This document shows, in pieces, positions 1 through 8,201 of a stretch of DNA of 64,000 bases. The stretch is from an uncultured Burkholderiales bacterium (GTDB taxonomy: Bacteria > Pseudomonadota > Gammaproteobacteria > Burkholderiales > Burkholderiaceae_C): assembly GCA_903822825.1 (NCBI GenBank), contig CAIJQQ010000005.1, forward strand, positions 32,848 through 96,847, in the 5' to 3' direction. The notes below the pieces were generated by a model. It was not told where the DNA came from. It worked only from the letters and a program-made list of their open reading frames with translations, and searched no databases. Every line of letters starts with the position of its first letter. The stretch's first letter is position 1. The position numbers were made by a program, and so were the translations under genes.

Positions 1-107
1 GCACCGCCCCCTTTGGCGGCTACAAGCAGTCGGGCAACGGCCGCGAATGGGGCCGTTTTGGTCTGGAGGAGTACCTCGAGGTCAAGGCCATCGCAGGCTT
101 CAACTGA
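1..107 (+). CDS. Aldehyde dehydrogenase, C-terminal fragment
   Basis: The window opens inside this gene; only the last 34 codons are visible, read in frame from base 3 to the TGA at 105-107. The residues [16 protein letters not shown] followed by a GLEEYLEVK segment are the characteristic C-terminal end of the NAD(P)-dependent aldehyde dehydrogenase superfamily (the FGGxKxSGxGRE signature). Substrate cannot be decided from this piece. A strong hairpin follows six bases after the stop, so this is probably the last gene of its operon. Confident as to superfamily only. Confidence 0.8.
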   Translation, partial: TAPFGGYKQSGNGREWGRFGLEEYLEVKAIAGFN

Positions 108-112
108 ACCAT

Positions 113-146
113 GGCCTCTGGCGCATTTTGGGATGCGCCAGAGGCC
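113..146 (+). terminator. Strong hairpin after aldehyde dehydrogenase gene
   Basis: A perfect 13-bp inverted repeat (113-125 pairing with 134-146) encloses an 8-base loop and starts six bases after the upstream stop codon. There is no uninterrupted T-run directly after it (a T-rich stretch follows about 20 bases later), so it may be an imperfect intrinsic terminator or an RNA 3' end stabiliser. Confidence 0.55.
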
Positions 147-364
147 GCCAGAGCGCTTCGCCTTCTTTGTGCGACAATGGGCGCAGTTGCAGACCACCAG
201 TTGCTGCAACACCAGCATTTCTGCTGGGGCCTGACCCGGGCAACGCTCAAAACAAGCGCCCGCGGTTTCCATGCCCACCCCTTGAGACAGATCGGCCACG
301 ACTGGCTGTTGTGATTCCCACAACGGAACGAACCGATCCCATGCGCCAGTGTGGCGCTCCTTGA

Positions 365-2170
365 ATGAACTTTGAAGAATTGAATTTGGCTCCGGCCATC
401 ATGCAAGCCGTGCGCGAACTCGGTTACGAAACCCCAACGCCCATCCAGGCACAAGCCATTCCCGCCGTTCTGGCTGGGCACGACTTGCTCGCTGGCGCCC
501 AAACCGGCACGGGCAAAACCGCCGCGTTCACCTTGCCCATGCTGCACAAGCTGAGCCTGACTGAGCCCGGCAAAAACCGCTTCGGCGGCAAAGCCATCCG
601 CGCCTTGGTGCTCACACCCACCCGCGAACTCGCGGCGCAGGTCGAAGAGTCTGTGCGTGATTACGGCAAACACCTCCAGCTCGACTCCACCGTGATCTTT
701 GGTGGTGTGGGCATGAACCCGCAAATCAACCGCGTGAAAAAAGGCGTGGACATCCTGGTGGCCACTCCAGGCCGTCTGCTGGACCTGCAAGGCCAGGGCC
801 ACCTGGACCTGTCCACGGTCGAGATTTTGGTCCTCGACGAAGCCGACCGCATGCTGGACATGGGCTTCATCCACGACGTGAAAAAAGTCCTGGCTTTGGT
901 GCCCAAAGACAAGCAAAGCCTGCTGTTCTCGGCCACCTTCAGCGACGAGATACGCGAGCTGGCGAGCAACCTGCTCAAAGACCCGCAAAGCATCCAGGTC
1001 ACACCCCGCAACACCACGGTGCAGCGCATTTCGCAAGTGATCCACCCCGTGGGCCGCAACAAGAAAAAAGACGTGTTGCTGCACATCATCCAGAAGAACA
1101 ACTGGAGCCAGGTGCTGGTATTCACCCGCACCAAGTTCGGTGCCAACAATGTGGCCGACTTTCTGACCAAAAATGGCGTCAAGGCCATGGCCCTGCACGG
1201 CAACAAGAGCCAGAGCGCCCGCACACAGGCCCTGGCTGGCTTCAAGAGTGGTGACATCCGCGCCTTGGTTGCCACCGACATCGCTGCTCGCGGCATCGAC
1301 ATCGAGGACTTGCCGCACGTTGTGAACTTTGAAATCCCGAACATTTCGGAAGACTACGTCCACCGCATAGGCCGAACAGGCCGTGCCGGCGCCGCTGGCG
1401 AAGCCGTCAGCTTGGTGTGCCTGGACGAAGAAGGTTTCATGATGGAAATCGAGCGCTTCACCAAGCAAGAAATTCAGGTGCAGATGCTCGAGGGCTTTGG
1501 TCCTGAAGCGGGTGAAGTGGCCGAGCCCATCGCCATGGGTCGCCAGACCTTGTGGGGCGGCGCAGGCCGCCCACCGAGCCGCGATGTGATGGCCGCAGCC
1601 GCTAAGGCCGCACGCCAAGACATGATGCAACGCATCCGCGACAACAAGGTCGCGGGTGGCGGTGGCGGCGGTCAACGCCCTGCACGCGCCGAAGGCCAAG
1701 GTCAGCCCCGGCCATCGCGCAACGGCCCTTCCCCATCACGCCGCAATGGCCCGCCAGGCGAAGCGCGTTTTGAAGGCCAGGGCGACGGTCGCCGAGAAGG
1801 TGGCGGCGGTCGTTTTGACAACCGAGGCGAAGGCCAAGGCCGGGGTCCGCGCAACGGGCCTCGCCCCGAAGGCCAGGCCGATGGCCGTGGTCACGGACGC
1901 GGCGGTCAAGGCAGTGGGCAAGAGCGCCGCCGCAACGATGGCGACGAATTGCCACGCCACATTGACCCCTTGAAAACCACCCAGTTCGCGCGTCTGGATT
2001 TGCCCAACCGCAAGCCTGTGCGCAACAGCGGCCAACCTGATCCGACCCGCACCAGCATCGACAGCCTGGCCAGCGGCGGTCGCCGCCATGGCGGCGGTGG
2101 CGGTGGTGGCGGCTACGGTGGTGGTAACCGTGGCGGCAACGGCGGCGGTGGCCGCGGCTTCGGTCGCTGA
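365..2170 (+). CDS. rhlE: DEAD-box ATP-dependent RNA helicase, RhlE-like
   Basis: Cytoplasmic ATP-dependent RNA helicase that remodels RNA duplexes in ribosome assembly or RNA decay. Visible motifs in order: Q-motif region TPIQAQAIP (25-33), Walker A AQTGTGKT (45-52), Ia PTRELAAQ (85-92), DEAD (158-161), the SAT motif about residue 190, and [10 protein letters not shown] near 335-345. After about residue 430 comes a long low-complexity tail rich in Arg and Gly with RGG-like repeats and a final poly-Gly stretch, typical of RhlE-type helicases with an RNA-binding tail. At 601 aa it is longer than the roughly 450-aa E. coli RhlE because of that tail. The gene stands alone between a hairpin and a clear intrinsic terminator. 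Family certain; RhlE versus another DEAD paralog is less so. Confidence 0.9.
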   Translation: MNFEELNLAPAIMQAVRELGYETPTPIQAQAIPAVLAGHDLLAGAQTGTGKTAAFTLPMLHKLSLTEPGKNRFGGKAIRALVLTPTRELAAQVEESVRDYGKHLQLDSTVIFGGVGMNPQINRVKKGVDILVATPGRLLDLQGQGHLDLSTVEILVLDEADRMLDMGFIHDVKKVLALVPKDKQSLLFSATFSDEIRELASNLLKDPQSIQVTPRNTTVQRISQVIHPVGRNKKKDVLLHIIQKNNWSQVLVFTRTKFGANNVADFLTKNGVKAMALHGNKSQSARTQALAGFKSGDIRALVATDIAARGIDIEDLPHVVNFEIPNISEDYVHRIGRTGRAGAAGEAVSLVCLDEEGFMMEIERFTKQEIQVQMLEGFGPEAGEVAEPIAMGRQTLWGGAGRPPSRDVMAAAAKAARQDMMQRIRDNKVAGGGGGGQRPARAEGQGQPRPSRNGPSPSRRNGPPGEARFEGQGDGRREGGGGRFDNRGEGQGRGPRNGPRPEGQADGRGHGRGGQGSGQERRRNDGDELPRHIDPLKTTQFARLDLPNRKPVRNSGQPDPTRTSIDSLASGGRRHGGGGGGGGYGGGNRGGNGGGGRGFGR

Positions 2171-2194
2171 TCGATTGCGCCCCAGCACCCAAAG

Positions 2195-2223
2195 GAGCCC
2201 GATGCATGCGGGCTCTTTTTTTT
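2195..2223 (+). terminator. Intrinsic terminator of the helicase gene
   Basis: A GC-rich 7-bp stem GAGCCCG/CGGGCTC (2195-2201 with 2209-2215) has a 7-base loop and is followed at once by eight T residues (2216-2223). This is a textbook Rho-independent terminator, 24 bases after the helicase stop. The convergent cupin gene ends just beyond it. Confidence 0.92.
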
Positions 2224-2229
2224 GTCCAA

Positions 2230-2613
2230 TCAGTCGCGCACGAACAAGGTCACCAAAGGGTCGGGGCCGACCTGTTGACTCCAGTGACCATGGATGGTGG
2301 GGTCGAACGTTGCGCCCTCGGGCAGCGTGTCGGCCGAATAAAAATGCTCGCCCGGACCAAAAATGCGCGAGCTGCCGTCTTGCAAAAATATTTCCATCTG
2401 ACCGTTCAACACAAACAACCATTGGGGTGAACCTGTACAGTGAAAACTGCTGCGAAAACCGACCGGGCTTCGGCGCAGCTGAAAACCGCCTGAAGGCATC
2501 AGCGGCGACAACTGGCTTTGCGGCGTGCCCTCGGTCAAGGGCAGCACTTCTTCGCGAAAGCGCGCCCGGCCATCGGTGTCGGTGAAGAGAATGACTTTGT
2601 TAAAGCGGGTCAT
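2230..2613 (-). CDS. Small single-domain cupin protein
   Basis: 127-aa cytoplasmic protein, about the size of one cupin beta-barrel. The middle holds a cupin-like core: a CTGSPQWLFVLNGQMEIFLQ segment (motif 1 region, although the usual double-His pattern is degraded) and GPGEHFYSADTLPEGATF (motif 2-like, with a candidate metal-binding His). No enzyme is recognisable; such proteins often bind small molecules or act as isomerases. It starts at ATG with a weak ribosome site, is convergent with the helicase gene and is divergently arranged with the sugar-acid island. Function unknown. Confidence 0.7.
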   Translation of the reverse strand: MTRFNKVILFTDTDGRARFREEVLPLTEGTPQSQLSPLMPSGGFQLRRSPVGFRSSFHCTGSPQWLFVLNGQMEIFLQDGSSRIFGPGEHFYSADTLPEGATFDPTIHGHWSQQVGPDPLVTLFVRD

Positions 2614-3197
2614 GACAGCCGTTCCATGAGGATCAAGATGCCGTGATTGTCACAGAGCACGATGCATAAGCGGCATCTGCGCGGCCGCCTCTCCAATTTG
2701 AGCACGTGGAGTGCGCACGGTGGTCAGCAGCGACTGCATCGGTTTGACGAAAGCCCACGCAATGCTGCGCGTCTTCGCGCTTTGGCGCAGTCAGGTCCAA
2801 CAGGTGCACACAGGACTTCTGGCTGATGTGCATGCGGTTGCGGGGGCGGGTGGCCGTGTGTGGTCCAGACCTGTCACCCAAAAACCTGCCAAGCGGTGCA
2901 GCAGTTGATCTTCTTGACAGGGGCAGTGATGGGTCACGCCCATCCGGGTCTGGTAGCCGCCTGAGTGCAGGATTTATGCATCTTGGAGGAGGAATCTGGG
3001 CCGTTGGGCAAGGGTTAATCCAGAGAAAAATCCAGTGCATGACCCTCTAGGATAGGGCTATCCCAAATTTTGAGGCGAAGTTCTTCACAAATCATGAGAA
3101 ACCCTGATTTGAATGGGGATGGACAAAATCCTCGCTTTTTATTTTTTGATTTGATTGGACATCACTGTCCAATACCTGTTTTCAACTGGAGATTCAC
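2614..3197. other. 584-bp gene-free region between divergent genes
   Basis: No convincing coding sequence: open frames here show no recognisable domain. The right 150 bases turn AT-rich and hold a perfect inverted repeat just before the first gene of the sugar-acid island, so this side is a promoter and control region. A further TGGACA half-site lies about 35 bases upstream of that repeat. The left part may contain a decayed gene, but I cannot show one. Confidence 0.5.
3154..3173. promoter_or_regulatory. Perfect 8-4-8 inverted repeat, likely operator
   Basis: ATTGGACA, four bases (TCAC), then TGTCCAAT: a perfect dyad 25 bases upstream of the GTG start of the first gene of the sugar-acid island. 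Size and symmetry fit a dimeric repressor such as a GntR/FadR-type regulator. No regulator gene is present in the 3-18 kb island, so the protein would be encoded elsewhere. Confidence 0.65.
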
Positions 3198-4157
3198 GTG
3201 TCCAAACCCGATGTTCTGGCTGTAGCCAAACTCCACCCGTTCTATCAAAAAGCATTGGAATCGGTCTACACCGTGCACGACCGCACCCACATCACCGACC
3301 CGGCCGCCTTTGCCGCGCTCGCCCCGCGCATCGTCGGCGTAGCGTGCACGGGCGAGGCCAGCGCGCCGCGCAGTTTGCTGTCGCAGTTGCCCAACGCCAA
3401 AGTGGTGTCGGTGTTTGGCGTGGGCTACGACGGCGTGGATGTGCAAGCAGCCATCGAGCACGGCATTCCCGTAACCCACACGCCCGATGTGCTCACGGAC
3501 GATGTGGCCGATCTGGCCATGGGCCTGGTGCTGTCGGTCGGTCGCACCATTCCCCAAGCAGACCAGTTTGTGCGTTCAGGCGATTGGCCCCGAGGTCCGA
3601 TCACCTTGGGCCGCAAGGTCTCTGGCGCGCGTCTGGGCATCGTCGGCTTGGGCCGCATTGGCAAAGCCATCGCGCAGCGGGCCAGCGGTTTTGGCATGTC
3701 GATTACCTACACCGCCCGCACCGAAAAGCCCGACTCCGGTTTCAAGTACTTCCCCTCGGCGGCCGAGCTGGCTGCGAACGTGGATTTTCTGGTGGTCATC
3801 ACGCCTGGCGGCGCAGGCACCAAACACCTGATCAACGCCGATGTGCTCCAGGCCTTGGGGCCACGTGGCTTTTTGATCAACGTGGCGCGTGGCAGCGTGG
3901 TCGATGAGGAGGCGCTGATCATCGCCCTGCAAAACGGCACCATTGCAGGCGCAGGCTTGGATGTGTTCGCGAACGAACCCCATGTGCCCGAAGCCCTCTG
4001 GCGCATGCACAACGTGGTGCTCACACCCCACATGGCCAGCGCCACCACCGAAACCCGTCAAGCCATGGCCGATCTGGCATTTGCCAATATGCAGGCCGGC
4101 ACTTCGGGCCAGCCCCTGCGCACGCCCGTGCCCGAATGCGCGGCGCGGGAGTTGTGA
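3198..4157 (+). CDS. 2-hydroxyacid dehydrogenase (GhrB/2-ketogluconate reductase type)
   Basis: 319-aa D-isomer-specific 2-hydroxyacid dehydrogenase, expected to reduce a 2-keto acid (glyoxylate, hydroxypyruvate or 2-ketogluconate) with NAD(P)H in the cytoplasm. Visible features: Rossmann motif GLGRIGKAIAQR in the middle, the family Arg in NVARGSVVDEEAL, the catalytic Glu region FANEPHVPEAL and a C-terminal HMASAT segment with the catalytic His. The start is GTG at 3198, supported by a CTGGAG ribosome site 7 bases upstream. As first gene after the perfect inverted repeat it heads the sugar-acid island, and with the ketogluconate and idonate dehydrogenases downstream a 2-ketoaldonate substrate is the best guess. 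Exact substrate inferred. Confidence 0.85.
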   Translation: MSKPDVLAVAKLHPFYQKALESVYTVHDRTHITDPAAFAALAPRIVGVACTGEASAPRSLLSQLPNAKVVSVFGVGYDGVDVQAAIEHGIPVTHTPDVLTDDVADLAMGLVLSVGRTIPQADQFVRSGDWPRGPITLGRKVSGARLGIVGLGRIGKAIAQRASGFGMSITYTARTEKPDSGFKYFPSAAELAANVDFLVVITPGGAGTKHLINADVLQALGPRGFLINVARGSVVDEEALIIALQNGTIAGAGLDVFANEPHVPEALWRMHNVVLTPHMASATTETRQAMADLAFANMQAGTSGQPLRTPVPECAAREL

Positions 4158-4198
4158 GCCCAGCCCCAACTCGGCAAACCAATAGAAGTCCCATAGCC

Positions 4199-4321
4199 AT
4201 GCGCACGACCCCTTTGCGCCTGATCGTCATGCCCTTCCTGGCATCACAGGTGCTGGTGATGGGTGCGCTCTTTGCCGTCCCAAGCTTGGTGATGCCTCCT
4301 CTTCAATGGTTGATGCGATGA
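4199..4321 (+). CDS. Possible 40-aa hydrophobic peptide overlapping the next start
   Basis: A short ATG-started frame encodes MRTTPLRLIVMPFLASQ and then a hydrophobic stretch long enough to cross a membrane. Its TGA (4319-4321) overlaps the ATG at 4318 of the next gene, which would allow translational coupling. There is no good ribosome site and no homolog I recognise, so it may be chance. Confidence 0.2.
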   Translation: MRTTPLRLIVMPFLASQVLVMGALFAVPSLVMPPLQWLMR

Positions 4322-5085
4322 ATGTTCTGAACTCTTTCAATTTATCGGGCCAACGCGCCCTGATCACGGGCTCTTCGGCCGGTATTGGCCTGGCTCTGGC
4401 CGAAGCCTTGGCGCAGGCAGGGGCCCATGTCATCTTGAATGGCCGCACGGCCAGCAAAGTGGAGGCTGCTGCGCAGACCTTGAAGGCACAAAACTTGTCG
4501 GTCAGCACCTTGGTGTTTGACGTGACCGATGCCGACAGCGTGCGCGCCTCCGTGGAACAGATCGAGGCTGTAGGCCCGATTGACATCCTGGTCAACAACG
4601 CGGGCATGCAAATTCGCGGTCCGCTGCACGAGTATGCTGACAGCGACTGGCACACCATCATGAAGACCAACCTGGACAGCGTTTACTACGTGGGACAGTC
4701 GGTGGCCAAAAAGATGATCCCGCGTGGACGCGGCAAGATCATCAACATCTGTTCGGTGCAAAGTGAGCTGGGTCGCCCCGGCATCGCGCCCTACAGCGCC
4801 ACCAAGGGTGCGGTGAAGATGCTCACCAAAGGCATGGCGATTGACTGGGGCCAGTTTGGCATCAACGTCAACGGCATTGGTCCGGGCTATTTCAAGACCG
4901 AACTGAGTCAGAAGCTGGTCGATGACCCCACGTTCAGCAGCTGGCTGGTCGGCCGCACACCGAGCCGCCGTTGGGGCGATGTCGAGGACCTGGGCGGCGC
5001 GGCCGTGTTTTTGGCCTCGGACGCCTCTCGCTTTGTGAACGGCCACATCCTCTACGTCGACGGCGGCGTCACTGCCACACTCTAA
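4318..5085 (+). CDS. idnO: SDR oxidoreductase, gluconate 5-dehydrogenase-like
   Basis: About 255-aa classical short-chain dehydrogenase, expected to interconvert 5-keto-D-gluconate and D-gluconate with NAD(P)(H). Visible: cofactor motif TGSSAGIG near the N-terminus, NNAG (in DILVNNAGMQIRG), catalytic Ser in ICSVQSELG, catalytic Tyr/Lys in YSATKGA, and C-terminal LYVDGG. The N-terminus NSFNLSGQRALITGSSAGIG fits the gluconate 5-dehydrogenase group. Starts at 4306 and 4318 are both possible; I prefer 4318 because it fits family length. It lies directly upstream of an idonate 5-dehydrogenase-like gene, the same pairing as the E. coli idn genes, which supports the assignment. Substrate is inferred from similarity and context. 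Confidence 0.75.
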   Translation: MNVLNSFNLSGQRALITGSSAGIGLALAEALAQAGAHVILNGRTASKVEAAAQTLKAQNLSVSTLVFDVTDADSVRASVEQIEAVGPIDILVNNAGMQIRGPLHEYADSDWHTIMKTNLDSVYYVGQSVAKKMIPRGRGKIINICSVQSELGRPGIAPYSATKGAVKMLTKGMAIDWGQFGINVNGIGPGYFKTELSQKLVDDPTFSSWLVGRTPSRRWGDVEDLGGAAVFLASDASRFVNGHILYVDGGVTATL

Positions 5086-5110
5086 AAACCTTTTTCTCAA
5101 AGACCGCGCC

Positions 5111-6151
5111 ATGAAATCCCTTGTCTGCCATTCGGCCAAAGACCTGCGCATCGAACACACCGAACTGCCCACTTTGGGCGAACACCAATTGCGCGTGAAT
5201 GTGGCCTACGGCGGCATTTGCGGCTCGGACCTGCATTACTACCAGCACGGCGGCTTTGGCACAGTGCGCATCAAGCAGCCCATTGCACTGGGCCATGAAA
5301 TTTCGGGCGTGGTTGAAGGTGTGGGCGCGGGTGTGATCGGTGTTCCCCAAGGCCAGCGCATCGCCATCTCGCCCTCGCGCCCCTGTGGCCACTGCCGCTT
5401 TTGCCAAGCGGGCCAACACAACCATTGCCTCCACATGCGCTTTTACGGCAGCGCCATGCCTTTTCCGCACATCCAAGGCGCGTTTTCTGAGCAACTGATC
5501 ATCGAGGGCTACCAAGCCCACCCAATTGCCGACCACCTGAGCCTGTCTGAGGCCGCTTTGGCCGAGCCATTGTCGGTGGGCTTGCACGCCATCCAGCGAG
5601 CAGGCAGCGTGCTGGGCAAGCAGGTGTTGGTGACCGGTTGCGGGCCGATTGGCTCGCTGCTCATTGGCGCTTTGCGCCGAGCCGGTGCGGCCTGCATCGT
5701 GGCGGCCGACATCGCTGACTTGCCGCTCAAGTGCGCCAAGCAAATGGGCGCTGACGAGACCATCAACCTCAAGACCGATGCAGCAGCGCTGGACAAATAC
5801 AAAGTCGACAAGGGCCAGTTTGATGCCGTGTTCGAAGCCTCGGGCAGCGAAGCCGCTTTGCGCGTGGGTCTGGACACCATCGCGCCGCGTGGCGTGCTGG
5901 TCACCGTGGGCATGGGCGGCGACGTTAGCCTGCCCATGTCGCAATTGGTGGCCAAAGAAGTGGACCTGCGCGGCACCTTCCGCTTCCATGCAGAATTTGC
6001 CACTGCCGTGCGCTTTTTGAACGAAGGCTTGGTCAACGGCAAACCGGTCATCACCGGCATCTTGCCTGTGGAGCGCGCCATTGAAGCATTCGACTTGGCC
6101 GCCGACAAAAGCCAGTCGCTCAAGGTACAGATTTCTTTTCAAAACGCCTGA
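5111..6151 (+). CDS. idnD: Zinc-dependent L-idonate 5-dehydrogenase-like
   Basis: 346-aa medium-chain alcohol dehydrogenase, predicted to oxidise L-idonate to 5-ketogluconate with NAD(P)+. The catalytic zinc site is visible as GGICGSDLHYY (Cys) and GHEISG (His-Glu). The structural zinc site is the four-cysteine cluster beginning CGHCRFCQAGQHNHC. The coenzyme domain has GCGPIGSLLIGAL. It is 25 bases downstream of the gluconate 5-dehydrogenase-like gene and 41 bases before another SDR gene, so all are likely one transcript. The pair would convert idonate to gluconate for dehydration further down the island. A sorbitol/threonine dehydrogenase-type substrate is the main alternative. Confidence 0.78.
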   Translation: MKSLVCHSAKDLRIEHTELPTLGEHQLRVNVAYGGICGSDLHYYQHGGFGTVRIKQPIALGHEISGVVEGVGAGVIGVPQGQRIAISPSRPCGHCRFCQAGQHNHCLHMRFYGSAMPFPHIQGAFSEQLIIEGYQAHPIADHLSLSEAALAEPLSVGLHAIQRAGSVLGKQVLVTGCGPIGSLLIGALRRAGAACIVAADIADLPLKCAKQMGADETINLKTDAAALDKYKVDKGQFDAVFEASGSEAALRVGLDTIAPRGVLVTVGMGGDVSLPMSQLVAKEVDLRGTFRFHAEFATAVRFLNEGLVNGKPVITGILPVERAIEAFDLAADKSQSLKVQISFQNA

Positions 6152-6192
6152 AAATCTGGTTTTTTTCCAGCCCACTTTAGAAAGTTCTCACC

Positions 6193-6942
6193 ATGTCCCA
6201 AATCGCCCTCGTCACGGGTGCCAGCTCAGGCATCGGCAAAGCTTGCGCTCTGGCCCTGCTCAAAGAAGGCTGGCAAGTCGTTTTGGTCGGTCGCCGCGCC
6301 GATGCGCTGGCCGCTGCAGTGGCCGAAGCGGGCCCCAACGCTGGCCACGCCCACGCGATGCCGACCGACCTGTCCAAAGAACCCGAAGTCAAAGCGCTGT
6401 TTGAGCAGATCCGCGCGCGCTTTGGACGTCTCGATTTGGTGTTCAACAACGCGGGCATCTCCCTGCCTTACGCCTTGCCGGGCGACCTGTCTGGTGACGA
6501 ATGGCGCCGGGCCGTGGACATCAACCTGAACGGCGCGTTCTACACCTTGTCTTACGCCTTCAAGCTGATGCAAGAGCAAAGCCCGCAAGGCGGCCGCATC
6601 ATCAATAACGGCTCGATCTCGGCGCATGTGCCCCGCCCTGGCTCGATCGCTTACACCGCCACCAAGCACGCTGTTTCTGGCCTGACCCGAGCCGCCTCAC
6701 TGGACGGCCGGCCCTACAGCATCGCGGTGGGCCAGATCGACATTGGCAACGTCGCGTCGGACATGACCGAGCGCATGGCCAAAGGCGTGCACCAGGCTGA
6801 CCTGAGCATCAAGGCCGAGCCGCGCATGGACATGTCAGCTGTGGTCGAGACCTTCCTGACCATGGCTCGTCTGCCCTTGTCGGCCAACATTTTGTTCACC
6901 ACCGTGATGGCCACCAACATGCCCTTCGTCGGTCGCGGCTGA
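6193..6942 (+). CDS. SDR family oxidoreductase
   Basis: 249-aa short-chain dehydrogenase with TGASSGIG (cofactor), NNAGIS, catalytic Ser in NNGSISAHVPRPG and Tyr/Lys in YTATKHA. The C-terminal region is unlike that of the gluconate dehydrogenase upstream and lacks the usual VDGG ending, so it is a separate lineage. A ribosome site is weak (AAAGTT). It is the last gene before a 144-bp gap that precedes the ABC transporter. The substrate is probably another hydroxyl or keto position of a sugar acid, but this rests on context alone. Confidence 0.7.
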   Translation: MSQIALVTGASSGIGKACALALLKEGWQVVLVGRRADALAAAVAEAGPNAGHAHAMPTDLSKEPEVKALFEQIRARFGRLDLVFNNAGISLPYALPGDLSGDEWRRAVDINLNGAFYTLSYAFKLMQEQSPQGGRIINNGSISAHVPRPGSIAYTATKHAVSGLTRAASLDGRPYSIAVGQIDIGNVASDMTERMAKGVHQADLSIKAEPRMDMSAVVETFLTMARLPLSANILFTTVMATNMPFVGRG

Positions 6943-7086
6943 TCCTCTTCCCTGTCCAAGCCCGTTGATGGCACCGTAGATACCCCTATGGTTTCAGCAT
7001 GTTTTGGTGCCTAAACTTTTGATTGCAGCATCACCAGACACCGTGGGGTCTTCGGTTTTTGTGGCAATTTTTCAGGAACCCATCGA

Positions 7087-8160
7087 ATGGCAAGCGTGAG
7101 TATTCAGTCCGTCAGCAAAAAGTTCGGACAAGTTCCCATCCTGCACGGCGTAGACATTGAAATTGCCGATGGATCTTTCACCGTTTTGGTAGGGCCTTCC
7201 GGATGCGGAAAATCCACTTTGCTGCGCATGATCGCAGGCCTGGAAGAGATCAACGGCGGTCACATCCAGATTGGCGACAAGCGGGTCAATGACCTGCAAC
7301 CCAAAGAACGGGACATCGCCATGGTGTTCCAGAACTATGCCCTTTACCCGCACATGACCGTGGGCGAAAACATGGCTTTTTCACTCACTCTGGCCAAGAT
7401 GGACAAGCAAACCATCGCCAGTAAAGTCGCACGAGCCGCTGAAATTTTGGCACTGGGCGCCTTGTTGGACCGGTATCCCCGGCAGCTTTCAGGGGGACAA
7501 CGTCAGCGCGTGGCTATGGGTCGTGCGATTGTGCGTGACCCTCAGGTTTTCTTGTTTGACGAGCCTTTGTCCAACCTCGACGCCAAGTTGCGCGTGGCCA
7601 TGCGCAGTGAAATCAAGGAACTGCACCAACGCCTGAAAACCACGTCCATTTACGTCACGCATGACCAAATCGAGGCCATGACCATGGGCGACAAAATCGT
7701 CGTCATGCGCGACGGACGAGTCGAGCAAACCGGCAGCCCCCTTGAACTCTATGACTTTCCAGCCAACCAATTTGTCGCTGGTTTCATCGGTTCCCCCGCC
7801 ATGAACTTCCTGCCCGGTACGCTGCGCCGCAGCGCCGGCACAGCTCAGGTCGAGTTGAGCGATGGCACGTTGATTGACGCCCCCTTGTCCAGTGCTGGCG
7901 TGGATGGCCAGCCTGTGGTTTACGGCACACGTCCCGAGCACCTAGAGTTGGTCAACACCGGCGGCATCCCCGCCGTGGTGGCCGTGATGGAGCCCACCGG
8001 CATGGACACCTTTGTGGCTTGCCGCCATGGCCGTGTTGAGCTGTCTGCGGTGTTCCGCGAACGCCACGACTTCGCACCGGGCAGCACCATCCACTTGCAG
8101 CCTGACTTGCAACGCGCACATCTTTTCGATACTGAAACCGGCAAGGTTTTGGCCGCCTGA
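7087..8160 (+). CDS. Sugar ABC transporter ATPase (UgpC/MalK type)
   Basis: 357-aa ATP-binding subunit energising carbohydrate import at the inner membrane. Walker [11 protein letters not shown]-loop [12 protein letters not shown], signature [13 protein letters not shown], Walker [13 protein letters not shown] and H-loop [11 protein letters not shown] are all visible, followed by the C-terminal OB-fold (TOBE) regulatory domain of the MalK/UgpC subfamily (from about residue 240). The subfamily serves sugars, polyols and glycerol phosphates. It precedes the binding protein and two permease genes, giving a complete importer. Substrate inferred from context to be a sugar acid or the sugar it derives from. 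Confidence 0.9.
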   Translation: MASVSIQSVSKKFGQVPILHGVDIEIADGSFTVLVGPSGCGKSTLLRMIAGLEEINGGHIQIGDKRVNDLQPKERDIAMVFQNYALYPHMTVGENMAFSLTLAKMDKQTIASKVARAAEILALGALLDRYPRQLSGGQRQRVAMGRAIVRDPQVFLFDEPLSNLDAKLRVAMRSEIKELHQRLKTTSIYVTHDQIEAMTMGDKIVVMRDGRVEQTGSPLELYDFPANQFVAGFIGSPAMNFLPGTLRRSAGTAQVELSDGTLIDAPLSSAGVDGQPVVYGTRPEHLELVNTGGIPAVVAVMEPTGMDTFVACRHGRVELSAVFRERHDFAPGSTIHLQPDLQRAHLFDTETGKVLAA

Positions 8161-8201
8161 TCTCACCGATTCCCCAACCCTAAATCCACAGGAGACATGA
8201 C

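Noticed and set aside
20..1699. Long leftward open frame opposite the helicase gene
   Set aside because: It is the antisense shadow of the helicase reading frame, with no domain and a composition typical of reversed GC-rich coding DNA.
2633..3040. Leftward open frame of about 135 codons in the gap before the sugar-acid island
   Set aside because: Proline- and arginine-rich composition without any recognisable domain or ribosome site; likely chance in high-GC DNA.
6960..7050. GGCACC...GGTGCC inverted repeat before the sugar ABC transporter
   Set aside because: Arms are only six bases and 30 bases apart; not distinguishable from chance.
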